From Adiantum capillus-veneris (lineage: Eukaryota > Streptophyta > Polypodiopsida > Polypodiales > Pteridaceae): DNA of 64,000 nt. Under the pieces are notes generated by a model. That model had not been told where the DNA came from and did not search any database. It was given only the letters and a program-made list of their open reading frames with translations. The position numbers and the translations under genes are program-made. The DNA lies in contig CM043963.1 in assembly GCA_014529385.2 (NCBI GenBank), forward strand, positions 95,740,412-95,804,411. The letters run 5' to 3'. Shown in pieces: positions 37,219 through 47,285 of the stretch (the stretch's first letter is position 1; each line of letters begins with the position of its first letter).

Positions 37219-37223
37219 ACATG

Positions 37224-37960
37224 TGTTAAGTATGGAGCCTGATTTACCCTTGTAATTTTTTGTGGTAAAATTGCACATTTGTAAGGCCCCCATTATGAGG
37301 AGAAGCCATCGTGCGTGAACGAAAATCACTCACCGAAAACCAAAATTTTCACGGACAAGAATCAGGGGCAACTTTAGAGGCCTTGGGGGCAGAGGCCCCC
37401 GAGACTTTTCTTTTTTCGCCGGAATATTATGGCCGGACGGCGGCCGGAAAGTGGTCGGAAAACAACCGGTCCGTTGGCCAGTGGTCGGAAGTCAATGGCC
37501 GCTAGCCGGTGGCCGAATTCAAAAGCGGACTTGTCTTCTCAAGGGCGGCCACACATGGGCGGATTGGAGGGTCCGATTTGGACTTATTCGCACAAGGGCG
37601 GCTACACATGGCTGTCTCTCATAAGAGAGGGCAGCCCTTTTGGCCTATAAAAGGAGGCCATTTCTACACACATTTCATAGTGTGAAGTTGATGCAACAAG
37701 GTGAGTGTGAGGTGGTGAGAGTGAAGCAAGGCGGGAGCTCTATCAAGGGTTTAATCCCTTTGTAAACTACTTCTTCTTTTGAAGTGCTAAAACCATTGAG
37801 TGGCTGCTTTCCCGTGGACGTAGCCCACATTGGGTGAACCACGTATATCGTGTGTACTCTCTCTCTCTCTCTACTCTATAATCTCTTGTGTGTGAAATCT
37901 ATCTCTCTCCATTAAGTAATCTACTCAAAAATCTATTTAGCTACGTCTTATTTTCTAACA
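37224..37960 (+). repeat. copia 5' LTR (737 bp)
   Basis: It contains CCTATAAAAGGAGG (TATA, about 37647-37655) and a CGG-rich part with repeated GGCCGG (37430-37510). Confidence 0.95.
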
Positions 37961-37962
37961 AC

Positions 37963-37974
37963 TGGTATCAGAGC
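37963..37974 (+). other. copia primer binding site
   Basis: TGGTATCAGAGC, two bases after the 5' LTR, is the classic complement of the initiator methionine tRNA 3' end used by plant copia elements. Confidence 0.93.
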
Positions 37975-37979
37975 AAGGT

Positions 37980-38402
37980 TTGCTCGTAGCTAAATTATCT
38001 CAAGGAAAGGAGTCCTTGAATCGAAAGGCACTGGGAACAATCCGGTTAAGCTTGGCGTTAGCGGTGGCCTTCAATGTTTCAGAGATGAAGACCACGGAGG
38101 ACTTGATGAAGTCACTTGACGACTTCTACGAGAAACCATCGGCATCCAATAAGGTATTTCTTATGAGGGGCTTCTTCAATCTAAAGATGGCAGAGAATGG
38201 TTCAGTTGCAGAACATCTAAATGACTTTAACACAAACATAAGTCAACTTCGATCAGTGAAAATCAATTTCGATGACAAAGTGCGAGCTCTCCTTATACTA
38301 TCATCTCTACCGGATAGTTGGGACAGCCTTGTGATGGCTGTAAGTAATTCTATCTCTGGCACAAATACTCTTAAGTTTGATGATGTTGTGGGTGTCTCCT
38401 AA
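37980..38402 (+). pseudogene. gag: copia gag, N-terminus deleted
   Basis: The UBN2-type Gag body is clear (LNRKALGTIRLSLA, YEKPSASNKVFLMRGFFNLKM, VAEHLNDFN, LLILSSLPDSWDSL, TLKFDDVVGV), but it starts within the domain. The usual first 40 or so residues and the ATG are missing: leader sequence runs straight into codons for SLNRKALG at about 38010. A one-base deletion near 38396 then shifts the frame, giving a TAA, and the next frame continues with LSEEMRRRSTGE. So Gag could not be made normally. Confidence 0.88.
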
Positions 38403-39450
38403 GCGAGGAAATGCGAAGGAGAAGCACAGGAGAATCATCAAGTGTTGCACTATCAGTGGAAACAAGAGGAAGGCCTAAGGAGAGGTTCAAAAACCAAAAG
38501 GGTCGTGATCGCTCAAGGCGGAGCAAGTCACGCACAAAGTCAGTTCTTGAATGTTGGAACTGCGGCAAGAAGGGCCACGTCAAGAAGGATTGCTGGTCCA
38601 AGAAGAAGAAGGAGACAGAGTCTCAAGACAACAAGCCAACATCGGAGGTCAATGTGGTAGGTAAAGTAGAGCAAGATACTCTAATTCTCTCATTAGACAA
38701 TGTGTCTAATTCCTGGATAGTAGATTCCGGGGCTTCATTCCATGCGACACCACACAAGCAACATTTCCAAGACTACACCAAAGGTAATTTTGGATATGTA
38801 TACTTGGGAGATGATGAAGCTTGTGACATTGTTGGCAAAGGTACAGTTTCTGTCAAAACTGCTAACGAAAATGAATGGAAGCTTAAAGATGTTAGGCATG
38901 TTCCTTCTCTTCGCAAAAATTTGATCTCTACAGGACAATTGGACGATGAAGGTCACAACATTGCATTCGGAAACAAACGGTGGAAGATCTCAAAGGGATC
39001 TTTGGTGGTTGCCAAGGGAGAAAAAGTCGGTACACTTTACTTGTGTACTGTTAGCATGCAACCTTCAGCTTGTGCAGCAACTACAGAAGTTGACAGTGCG
39101 GTGTGGCACTACCGACTTGGGCATATGAGTGCCAAAGGTATGCAAATCCTTCAAACAAAGAAGCTTCTACCAGGTTTGAAAGAAGTGGACTTAGAGTTCT
39201 GTGAAGATTGTGTTTATGGTAAACAAAAGAGGGTAAAATTTCAAAAATCAGGAAATGAAAGAAAAAATAAAAAACTTGAGTTGGTTCATTCTAATGTTTG
39301 GGGTCCTGCAAGTACACCATCACTTGGTGGCTCATTGTACTATGTAACATTCATAGACGATGCGACTAGAAAAACATGGGTTTATGTCATGAAGAATAAA
39401 TCCGATGTATTTTCCATATTCAAAGGTGGAAAGCCTTTGTGGACAATGAA
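38403..39450 (+). pseudogene. copia nucleocapsid, protease and integrase N-terminal part
   Basis: The open frame (ATG 38411) holds the zinc knuckle CWNCGKKGHVKKDC (38545), the protease site WIVDSGASFHATP (38715-38755), a GAG-pre-integrase domain with HYRLGHMSAKGM and CEDCVYGKQKRVKF (the integrase zinc ligands), and the start of the integrase core. The first catalytic position reads HSNVWGPAS (39288-39314): Asn, where the family has Asp. A lost base in an A run near 39425 ends the useful frame. Confidence 0.88.
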
Positions 39451-40240
39451 ACAGGTACCAAGGTTAAATGCCTCAGATCCGACAATGGAGGCGAATATTG
39501 CAGCCAAGCTTTTGAAAGCTTTTGTGCTAGCAATGGCATTCGGAGGCAAAGGACGACCCCAAGGACACCTCAACAAAATGGGATTTCGGAAAGGATGAAC
39601 AGGACAATCATGGAACGAGCACGAAGCATGCGGCTACATGCAGGCCTACCGCTTGATCTTTGGGCGGAAGCTGTAAGTACGTCTATGTACTTAATCAATC
39701 GGTCACCCTCAACGGCATTGGATGGGGAAGTTCCTAAAGAGGCATGGACAGGTAAACCGGTGAATTATGCATTTCTCAAAGTGTTTGGGTATGAGGCTTT
39801 CATGCACATAGATAGAAGCCTAAGATCAAAGCTAGATGCAAAGTCCAAAAAGTGTTTCTTCATTGGCTATGGAGAAGGAGACTTTGGGTATCGCCTATGG
39901 AATCCTGAAGATGGTAAAATCTTAAGGAGTAGGGATGTAATTTTTAACGAACAAAATATGTACAAAGATTACTTGGAAAGAAAACAAACAAAAGAAAAAG
40001 GTGATGAGTACATGGAGCTTGAGGACGGTGAAGACTCAAGGACTGCAAACGGTGACAATGTGCAACAACGTCAACCAAATGAGAAGCCTCAACCTATTCC
40101 CCGAAGATCTACAAGAGAAAGTAGACCTCCAGAAAGTTTTGTTCCTTCCTTCAACCATCTCTTGATCTCAAATTCTGGAGAGCCGGAATCATACAAAGAA
40201 GCTATACAACAGAATCCAAAGAAGAATGGACGAAGAGCAT
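39430..40240 (+). pseudogene. copia integrase core and C-terminal part
   Basis: The frame beginning at 39439 shows CLRSDNGGEYCSQAF (second catalytic Asp), TPQQNGISERMNRTIMERA (catalytic Glu), DLWAEAVSTSMYLINRSP, and CFFIGYGEGDFGYRLWNP, then an acidic linker to the RT. A one-base insertion near 40225 moves the frame before the RT domain (EWTKSMQVEMDSL). Confidence 0.9.
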
Positions 40241-41729
40241 GCAAGTGGAGATGGACTCACTACATCGCAACCAAACATGGGAGTTGGTTGAGTTGCCTAA
40301 AGGTAAGCGGGCACTTCAAAACAAATGGGTGTACAAGCTGAAGGAAGAAGAAGGTGGGAAGAAAAGGTACAAGTCTAGGCTTGTGGTAAAAGGGTTTTCT
40401 CAAAAGAAAGATATTGACTTCAATGAAATATTTTCTCCTGTTGTAAAAATGAACTCAATTAGGCTTGTCTTAAGCCTTGTGCCTTCTCATGATCTAAATC
40501 TCGAGCAAATGGATGTAAATACGGCATTCCCTCACGGTGACTTAGAGGAGGAAATCTACATGCTTCAACCAAAGGGGTATGAAGTAAAAGGTAAGGAGAA
40601 AATGGTTTGCAGATTAAAGAAGAGCTTGTATGGTTTAAAGCAAGCATCAAGACAATGGTACTTGAAGTTTGATCGATGGATGTTGGATCATGGATTCACA
40701 AGATGCAACTCAGATCACTGTGTCTACACAAAGAATTTGGGAGATGGGAAATTCATCATCCTAATGTTGTATGTTGATGACATGTTGATTGCAAGTGCTA
40801 ACATGGAGGACATCAAAGACCTAAAAGAGGAGCTGTCCAAATATTTTTCAATGAAAGATTTAGGTGTTGCAAAGAGGATACTTGGTATGAAAATATCAAG
40901 GGACAGGACGAAGAAGACAATAAAGCTATCTCAATAAGATTACATCAAGAAGGTACTAGAAAGGTTTGCAATGTAAAATGCAAAACCAGTTTCTACACCT
41001 TTGGCTGGTCATTTTAAACTAACAAAGGGTATGTGTCCAAAGACACAAGAGGAGATAGCCTATATGTCTAAAGTTCCATATGCTGCAGCGGTAGGTTCTC
41101 TAATGTATGCTATGGTCTGGACAAGGCCAGACATTGCACATGCAGTGGGAGTTGTGAGTAGGTTCATGGACAACCCAGGTAAAGAGCATCGGCAAGTTGT
41201 GAAGTGGATACTTAGGTATCTAAAAGGGACAACAACAAATGCTTTGTATTTTGGAGGAACTGATATTTTTCTAGAAGGGTATGCTAATGTAGATATGGCA
41301 GGTGACAAAGATACTCGAAGGAGCACTACAGGCTATGTGTTCACGGTTGGAGGCACAGTAGTAAGCTGGGCTTCAAAGCTCCAGAAAGTGGTTTCACTTT
41401 CTACCACGGAAGCAGAGTATGTAGCAATGACGGAGGCAAGCAAAGAAATTCTGTGGCTTCACAGATTCTTAGAAGAGCTTGGATTCAAACAAGACAATTG
41501 TGTCTTGTACAGTGATAGCCAAAGCTCTATCCATCTTGCGAAGAACTCAGCCTTTCATTCAAGGACAAAGCACATTGAGGTGAGATATCACTTCATACGC
41601 ACTCTTTTGGAAGAGGGACAGATAAAGCTAGGAAAGGTGCATACAAGTGAAAATCCTACAGACATGTTTACAAAGGTGGTCAACAAGGAGAAGTTGAGCT
41701 TTTGCTCATCTTCAATCGGCATTCAAGGA
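40239..41729 (+). pseudogene. pol: copia reverse transcriptase and RNase H
   Basis: RT landmarks: NQTWELVELPKGK, YKSRLVVKGFSQKKDIDF, FSPVVKMNSIRLVL, MDVNTAFPHGDLEEEIYM, LYGLKQASRQWY and catalytic LYVDDMLIA (40768-40794), which is intact. Two in-frame TAA codons at 40935 and 40974 cut the RT tail. RNase H continues from 41001: GYANVDMAGDKDTRRSTTGY has Asn for the first catalytic Asp, STTEAEYVAM holds the Glu, and LYSDSQSSIHLAKN the next Asp. The tail is KHIEVRYHFIR and NPTDMFTK, typical of copia. Confidence 0.92.
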
Positions 41730-41780
41730 TAAGAAGCCAGAATGGAAAGCAGTCACAGGTTTGGTTTGAAGATCAGTCTC

Positions 41781-41792
41781 CAAGTGGGAGAT
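41781..41792 (+). other. copia polypurine tract
   Basis: CAAGTGGGAGAT directly before the 3' LTR, a sequence widely shared by plant copia elements. Confidence 0.85.
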
Positions 41793-42570
41793 TGTTAAGT
41801 ATGGAGCCTTATTTACCCTTGTAATTTTATGTGGTAAAAGCGCACATTTGTAAGGCCCCCATTATGAGGAGAAGCCATCATGCGTGAAGGAAAATCACTC
41901 ACCGGAAACCAAAATTTTCACGGACAAGAATCAGGGGCAACTTTAGAGGCCTTGGGGGCGGAGGCCCCCGAAACTTTTTTTTTTCGCCGGAATATTATGG
42001 CCGGACGGCGGCCGGAAAGTGGTCGGAAAACAACCGGTCGGTTGGCCGGTGGCTCGTAGTCAATGGCTGGTGGTCGGAAGTCAATGGCCGGTGCCCGGTG
42101 GTCGAAAGTCAATGGCCGGTGGCCGAATTCAAAAGCGGACTTGTCTTCTCAAGGGCGGCCACACATGGGCGGATTGGAGGGTCCGATTTGGACTTATTCG
42201 CACAAGGGCGGCTACACATGGCTGTCTCTCATAAGAGAGGGCAGCCCTTTTGGCCTATAAAAGGAGGCCATTTCTACACACATTTCATAGTGTGAAGTTG
42301 ATGCAACAAGGTGAGTGTGAGGTGGTGAGAGTGAAGCAAGGCGGGAGCTCTATCAAGGGTTTAATCCCTTTGTAAACTACTTCTTCTTTTGAAGTGCTAA
42401 AGCCATTGAGTGGCTGCTTTCCCGTGGACGTAGCCCACATTGGGTGAACCACGTATATCGTGTGTACTTTCTCTCTCTCTCTACTCTATAATATCTTGTG
42501 TGTGAAATCTATCTCTCTCCATTAAGTAATCTACTCAAAAATCTATTTAGCTACGTCTTATTTTCTAACA
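41793..42570 (+). repeat. copia 3' LTR (778 bp)
   Basis: Longer than the 5' LTR by 41 bp because the GTCAATGGCCGGTGG-type unit is present three times (42059-42125) instead of once. Otherwise the two LTRs are nearly identical. Confidence 0.95.
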
Positions 42571-42611
42571 ACATGGATGTGCAATGTCTAATCATAAGTG
42601 TTTGTGTACAG

Positions 42612-43619
42612 GTTGTGCCACTATTTCCCATGGCATCATCAGGTACTCGATGACCTAGGAGTGTCATTGACTCCATTTCTTGTAGCAATGTACAAGACGA
42701 CAATGGATATTGGGTGACAATTGAGTTAACACGAATGATATGGGTGACAATGCAGCCCCCAAATCAAGAGGTGCACACAAGGTCTCAATGGCTTCTTGAG
42801 CACACCATTGGAAGGGAAGAATCATGGACTTCAAGCAAACACAAGACGGCAAGAGGCTTGCAAAGGTGTAGCTTGTGTATGTTTCTTTCACAACTGAAGC
42901 TAGAGACAACAGTGGCTCCATCGAGGTTTCCTACAAATTGTAATTTTTACTCCTCTTGCAAGTTTTTCGGTTATCTAATCAGTATTTCTTCCTTGTGTGT
43001 TGCTTTTGATGACTGTAAGATTTCCATTTCTTTTTGTTCATGTTTACAAATGTTTTTCCATCCGATTTTGTAGAGTGGAAGCCAATAGAGTCCTCCACAA
43101 GAACTTTTGAAGCCATACACATGGAGCTTGGCAAGTTGCTCTACGCTCATTGTCAATCCTCTGAGCTTGCCTCATGTGACATTTTTTTTTATGATCGTGC
43201 TTATGTCACACCTAGGCAAAATGGATATGGTAATCTATCTTTGGTTCACTCGCCAGCCTTGGAGAGTTTGAAATGGCATAAGCCAGACAGTGCCTTGAGC
43301 ACAGCAACCAAAAGGAGAATCGAGGTGGATGTGCAAGCAGCAATGAAGTGCACCTATGGTTCCCATAAAGCACGGTAACATGGTTTATGTCTCTTAATGT
43401 GTTTGTGTTGTGTTTATATTTTGACTTCAAAGTGTTCACAGGACACCAACAATGTGGACTTGCAAAGGGGGAAGTGCGATCAACGGGTTTCTTGCAGCTA
43501 GATGGGAAACTAAGGTGGTCAACCACCAGGGAGATAAAATCAAGTGCTCTATAGTTACTGACAAGGTGGTGTTCATATACCATATTGCGAAGAAGCTTGT
43601 CGATGGTCTTTCCCTATAG
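42612..43619 (+). pseudogene. unrecognised intron-containing gene (transposon gene 1)
   Basis: Spliced structure is visible but not fully resolved. An exon starts at 43074 after TTTTGTAG and runs to 43374 in one frame (FEAIHMELGKLLYAHCQ, ASCDIFFYDRAYVTPRQNG, TKRRIEVDVQAAMKC). A 67-bp GT-AG intron (43375-43441) follows, and the next exon resumes in phase: TPTMWTCKGGSAINGF, AARWETKVVNHQGDKI, VVFIYHIAKKLVDGL, stop at 43617. Earlier exons between 42612 and about 42930 (MQPPNQEVHTRSQWLLEH, SWTSSKHKTARGLQ) are likely. I do not know the family. Phase-preserving splicing argues for a real former gene. Confidence 0.5.
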
Positions 43620-43808
43620 AAGATGAAAGCTGACGATGGGAGAATGGGAGGAACTAGACTCTGAGGTTGCTGCCAGAGAATCAGTTGACCTGCAAATACA
43701 TCTCCATGACAATGCAAATCACCACATTATAGTGAACAATGACTGACATTTTAGTCACCTTTGCGAGTATCTTAAGCTCTAAGCTCTAAGCTGTCTTCGC
43801 ATCTTCTA

Positions 43809-45204
43809 ATGGCAACATCTACTGATGCACTTCTCACACAATTAGAAAAGGTAGGACTTGCAGATTGAGCACAATAACTACTCAGCGTATTCGAGAGGAC
43901 AATTGACATGCAGGCCACTTCCAACCTTCATGCACAGGAATTCAGAATCTTTCTTGACTACATGGTGCAGCACATGGAGGAATATGCCATAATCTTGGAG
44001 GAATCCCACACGGCGTGGTTGCTAGTGGATTTCTTGAAGCATCTCTATGCGGCTGACAAAAACTTCCGGTTTTTCTTGTTGAGGTTTATTAAAGGCCTCA
44101 CAGAATGGGACATCAAGATAGAGGATGAGGATGATCTCATGGATTTGGGCATGGGGTGCATAGGCACTAAATTTATTTCATGGTACATGGTTCTGGCATT
44201 ACTTGTGATTGAGGGCATGTACAAGGGAAAATAAAAGGAAAAGGTCAACCAAAGACCTCCTGTGACCATTGTGGAGGAATCAAATGAAGTTTTTGAAGAG
44301 ATAGATGAGCACGCCAAAGCATCTATGGCACTCGTACTCTTGCAAGATACCAACACCACTGAGGAGGAAGATCAAATGATAGAGGGAGATGAGGTGCTGG
44401 AAGAGGTCCCGGACCTCCAAATTATAACTTTGCATCCAGTGGTTGTGGATGATCGTCAGTTTTTGTACCTTGAAAACATTGCCAAAATGTTAGGACTCAA
44501 AGAAGATGAGTCGCTTGCAGTGCTTGCTATCTATGCGGGCATGAAGGATCCCAGTGGGAAGGAAGACAAAGTCAATTTTCAAATTGATTTCAAAGACCAA
44601 GATCTCCCAGCAAACCTCTCTTTCCTCCCCAGTGAAAACGAACAACAGTTGGTGCAAACAGTAGCAAGTACACTAGTGGAAATAAAATCATGTGCCTCTT
44701 TCTACGAAAGCGTACTGGAGAGCGCATTTCATCCACACAAACCACTGATTGCAATTGGTAGAGATGATCGATCTAGCATGGATCTTACAAAGAAAAATCT
44801 TGAAGAGAGGGATGAAGAAAATTAGGTAAATAAATCTTAACTTGGTAGAATTTCTAGTATTCCTTACTACAAGTGTTAATATCAATTAAAATGCTTTGCA
44901 GACGGCCTATCATGTTGATAAGTTTGCAATGCGTACTAGAGTTTCGTGCAACGTCTCCACAAGTAGGGATAGTATATTGGTGGACCAAGAGGCAACATTG
45001 TATGCCTTTACAGGCAAACACCCAGGCTCGGTCCTCTCCCACTACGCCTTGAGCCTAGGTCAAGGGTTGACAAACCCATAGGAAATTGTAAAATCCCTTG
45101 GTGTCAAGTCAGCCATTCGCTCAATACCCAAAGATGTAATTTGTAGAAAAATCAACCATGATGTAATATCCGAATCAGTAAAGAATAAATGTTTTTGTCA
45201 ATGA
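43809..45204 (+). pseudogene. unrecognised two-exon gene (transposon gene 2)
   Basis: ATG at 43809 (MATSTDALLTQLEKVGLAD) opens a frame kept to 44825, then a 76-bp GT-AG intron (44826-44901), then an in-phase second exon (TAYHVDKFAMRTRVSC) to TGA at 45202. About 435 codons in all. Stops at 43866, 43875, 44232, 44823 and 45079 interrupt it; several are one C-to-T step from CGA or CAA/CAG. The protein is acidic in the middle (44330-44420, EDQMIEGDEVLEEV), with helix-rich parts before and after. No known motif or membrane segment is visible apart from a hydrophobic stretch WYMVLALLVIEG near 44200. Function unknown. Confidence 0.5.
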
Positions 45205-45254
45205 TTTTGGTCACCATTCAATAATTGTTTTTTTATTCATATTGTTCAATAATT

Positions 45255-45650
45255 TCCATTTTCGCCCCGCTGAGGCACACACGTGCATAGAACCTCAAAC
45301 ATGCAGCCACCGCGCAGCCGGGGGGAGAGTCTCGGAGATAATTTTGCAAAACGGGACCAAGAAGGGCATGTGACGCATCGGCGGCGCTGGGCGGGGTCGG
45401 ACGGGACAAAAAAATGAATTGCTCCCTGTGCATTGTGGCACACAGGGGCTTTTTTTGCCCCATCTGACCCCACCTGACACCGCCGATGTGCCACATACCC
45501 TTCTTGACCCCGTACGCCCCCCCCCCCCCCCCCCCCCCCCCCCCCGTCACCCCTTTTTGCAAAATTGTCTTCGCGACGCTCCCCTCGGCCGCCTGGTGGC
45601 TACATGTTTGAGGTTCTGTGTACGTGGGTGCCTCGGCGGGCGAAAATGGA
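45255..45650. mobile_element. foldback (long inverted repeat) element, 396 bp
   Basis: The two halves are imperfect inverted copies over almost their full length: TCCATTTTCGCCCCGCTGAGG at the left end faces CCTCGGCGGGCGAAAATGGA at the right end, and GCATCGGCGG near 45377 faces CCGCCGATG near 45480. The loop is about 35 bp (CCCTGTGCATTGTGGCAC region). A run of 29 C lies in the right arm (45517-45545). No target duplication is evident. It sits between two convergent gene sets and could act as their terminator or as a hairpin RNA source. Confidence 0.8.
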
Positions 45651-45812
45651 GCCTGGTGGTGAACTTAAATTTAACATATCCAACAATTCGAATACTTATA
45701 AAAAACAATGTACAAATTAAAATTGAACAATTGCACAGAATGGTAGAAATTCGCCATTTGATATTATAGAAAAAGATTACAAATCTCAAGAAGAGAGAGT
45801 ACATGGGATAAA

Positions 45813-47051
45813 CTATATCTTATGAAGGAATCCTTTATTTCTTAAATTTATTGCTAAGGCTAAATCCGTATCTTTTAAAGTTACACGCTCTGCATGCGCC
45901 ATACAGGAGACGCCATCTTGAAAAAGCTGTGCCAAAATGTCTTCGACGGCATCCTATAGGGCCAGTAAAGTTGTGCGTTGTTTTCTTGTAACGGAGTCAC
46001 TATATTCATCGATCATCTCTCTCACCACCCGAGAGAAGGCCGCTTTGGATATGATTGGCTCAGTGCTCTTTTGATATTTCGTGATCTCACGCAGAGCCAC
46101 TGTGCCTAGCCTCCATCTCCGCTTATTTTGTGTTGTTGGTGGTGGTGGAGGAACCGCCTGCCTAGCCCATTGAGGAGGATCATCTTTGTATTTTTTCCTC
46201 CTCTGTTGTTGGGTTTGCTGCTCTTCAGGTGTCACCTTGTCCCTTTTTCTTTTTGCACATTGCTTGGATTTTTTGAAGGCTTTGAGCTCCCAGTCTTCGC
46301 TTGTTGGGTGGCTTGAGCTCTATCTTGTGCCTCCTTCTTCTCTGCCTCTGCTCGTGCTTCTAAGTTGTCCAAATGAGCTCTCTCGGCCTCATCTCTCTGC
46401 CTTTCCTCTTGCTCTCTCTATCTTCTATGCTCTTCTTGTACTCTAAGGGCTTCCTTCTCAGCCGCCTCCTTCTTTTCCCTCTCCCTTTGTCTTTTTCTCC
46501 TCTTGGACTCTTTTGCTTTAGATACCGGGTCTCGTGGTATTACCTTGATGACTCTTTCTTTGATTCGAGGTGGAAAATTTTGCGGTGTAGTATGTGGGGT
46601 GGCCTGAGCACCAGTGGTTGTGGAAGGAGGCGATGGCGGTGGATTTTCAAGCGGACCTTGCTATTCCTCTTCCGTTTCTCTGTGAAGAGGTGAAATTGGT
46701 GGGAGATCTAGAAGAGGTGTGCAAGTGGCATGGGTTATATCGCGAGACCTTCAAATATGCATTGCATGTTTCTTAGATCATCTAGATTTGATGGTTGGGG
46801 AGGCTCTTGGGTGTTTGAGAGGGTTGGGGCACTGGGTTACCCACTTGTGGTTTGGGATGTGGATTTGAAGTCGTAGATTCTGCATGCGGTTTTGGCTGCG
46901 AATTTTCTGTTGTGTGAGTGGTTGTGGTGGTATTGTTGTGCGTAGTGCCAGCATGCTTGTGTGAATCGTCCATGTGGTGCAAGATGTGAGTGCATGTGCG
47001 TTTGTGCTCGAGTAGATCTTCTAGAATGTGCAAACAAGAAATGAACTTCAA
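45813..47051 (-). pseudogene. protein with C-terminal histone H3 / CENP-A-like fold (transposon gene 3)
   Basis: Residues encoded at 46121-45813 match the H3 core in order: RRWRLGTVALREITKYQKS (alpha-N), AAFSRVVREMIDEY (alpha-1), LLAL-stop-DAVEDILAQLFQD (alpha-2; stop TAG 45954, one step from CAG), CMAHAERVTLKDTDLALAI (alpha-3). Length and spacing equal a normal H3 fold. Upstream is an unusual long tail: Thr/His/Pro-rich (47000-46790), Pro-rich (46690-46600), then a strongly charged Arg/Glu/Lys coiled-coil-like part (46540-46300). Frame breaks near 46250 and stops near 46420 and 46690 inactivate this copy. There is no canonical H3 tail (ARTKQTARK). Whether the tail and fold were one protein is inferred from strand and order. 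Confidence 0.75.
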
Positions 47052-47285
47052 GTTGTGAGTTTTGACTTATAAAGTACTAATTTTTGTTAAAAAACTTAAA
47101 AACTCAATAATACCATTAAAAATCCAAAGTAACTCCAAAATTGTTAAAATTTATTACATTTCATTGGGGCGTCAGCAAATCACGTGGCATTACAATGTAT
47201 GCTTAATATGGGAATGGTTATTGTCAAAAATTTATTGGTTTCCTACCCAATGTCTGCCATTTCGTCGCCTTGTGGCCAACCACCG

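Larger units (their letters stand above)
37224..42570 (+). mobile_element. Ty1/copia LTR retrotransposon, complete with target duplication
   Basis: The 5' LTR is 37224-37960 and the 3' LTR 41793-42570; both start TGTTAAGTATGG and end TTCTAACA. The 5-bp target duplication ACATG occurs at 37219-37223 and 42571-42575. Primer site, gag, protease, integrase, RT and RNase H are in copia order. The element lacks the start of gag and has three frameshifts and two stops. The LTRs differ at few positions, so it is the youngest insertion of the nest. Confidence 0.97.

Noticed and set aside
37311-37650. Frames within the copia LTR
   Set aside because: LTR sequence; repeated in the 3' LTR with different breaks, so not under coding constraint.
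45233-45562. Overlapping frames over the foldback element
   Set aside because: Generated by the GC-rich inverted repeat and the C run; Gly/Pro homopolymers without protein features.
46128-46693. Plus-strand frames of up to 106 codons, rich in Leu and Phe
   Set aside because: Antisense of the H3-like gene and its charged tail.
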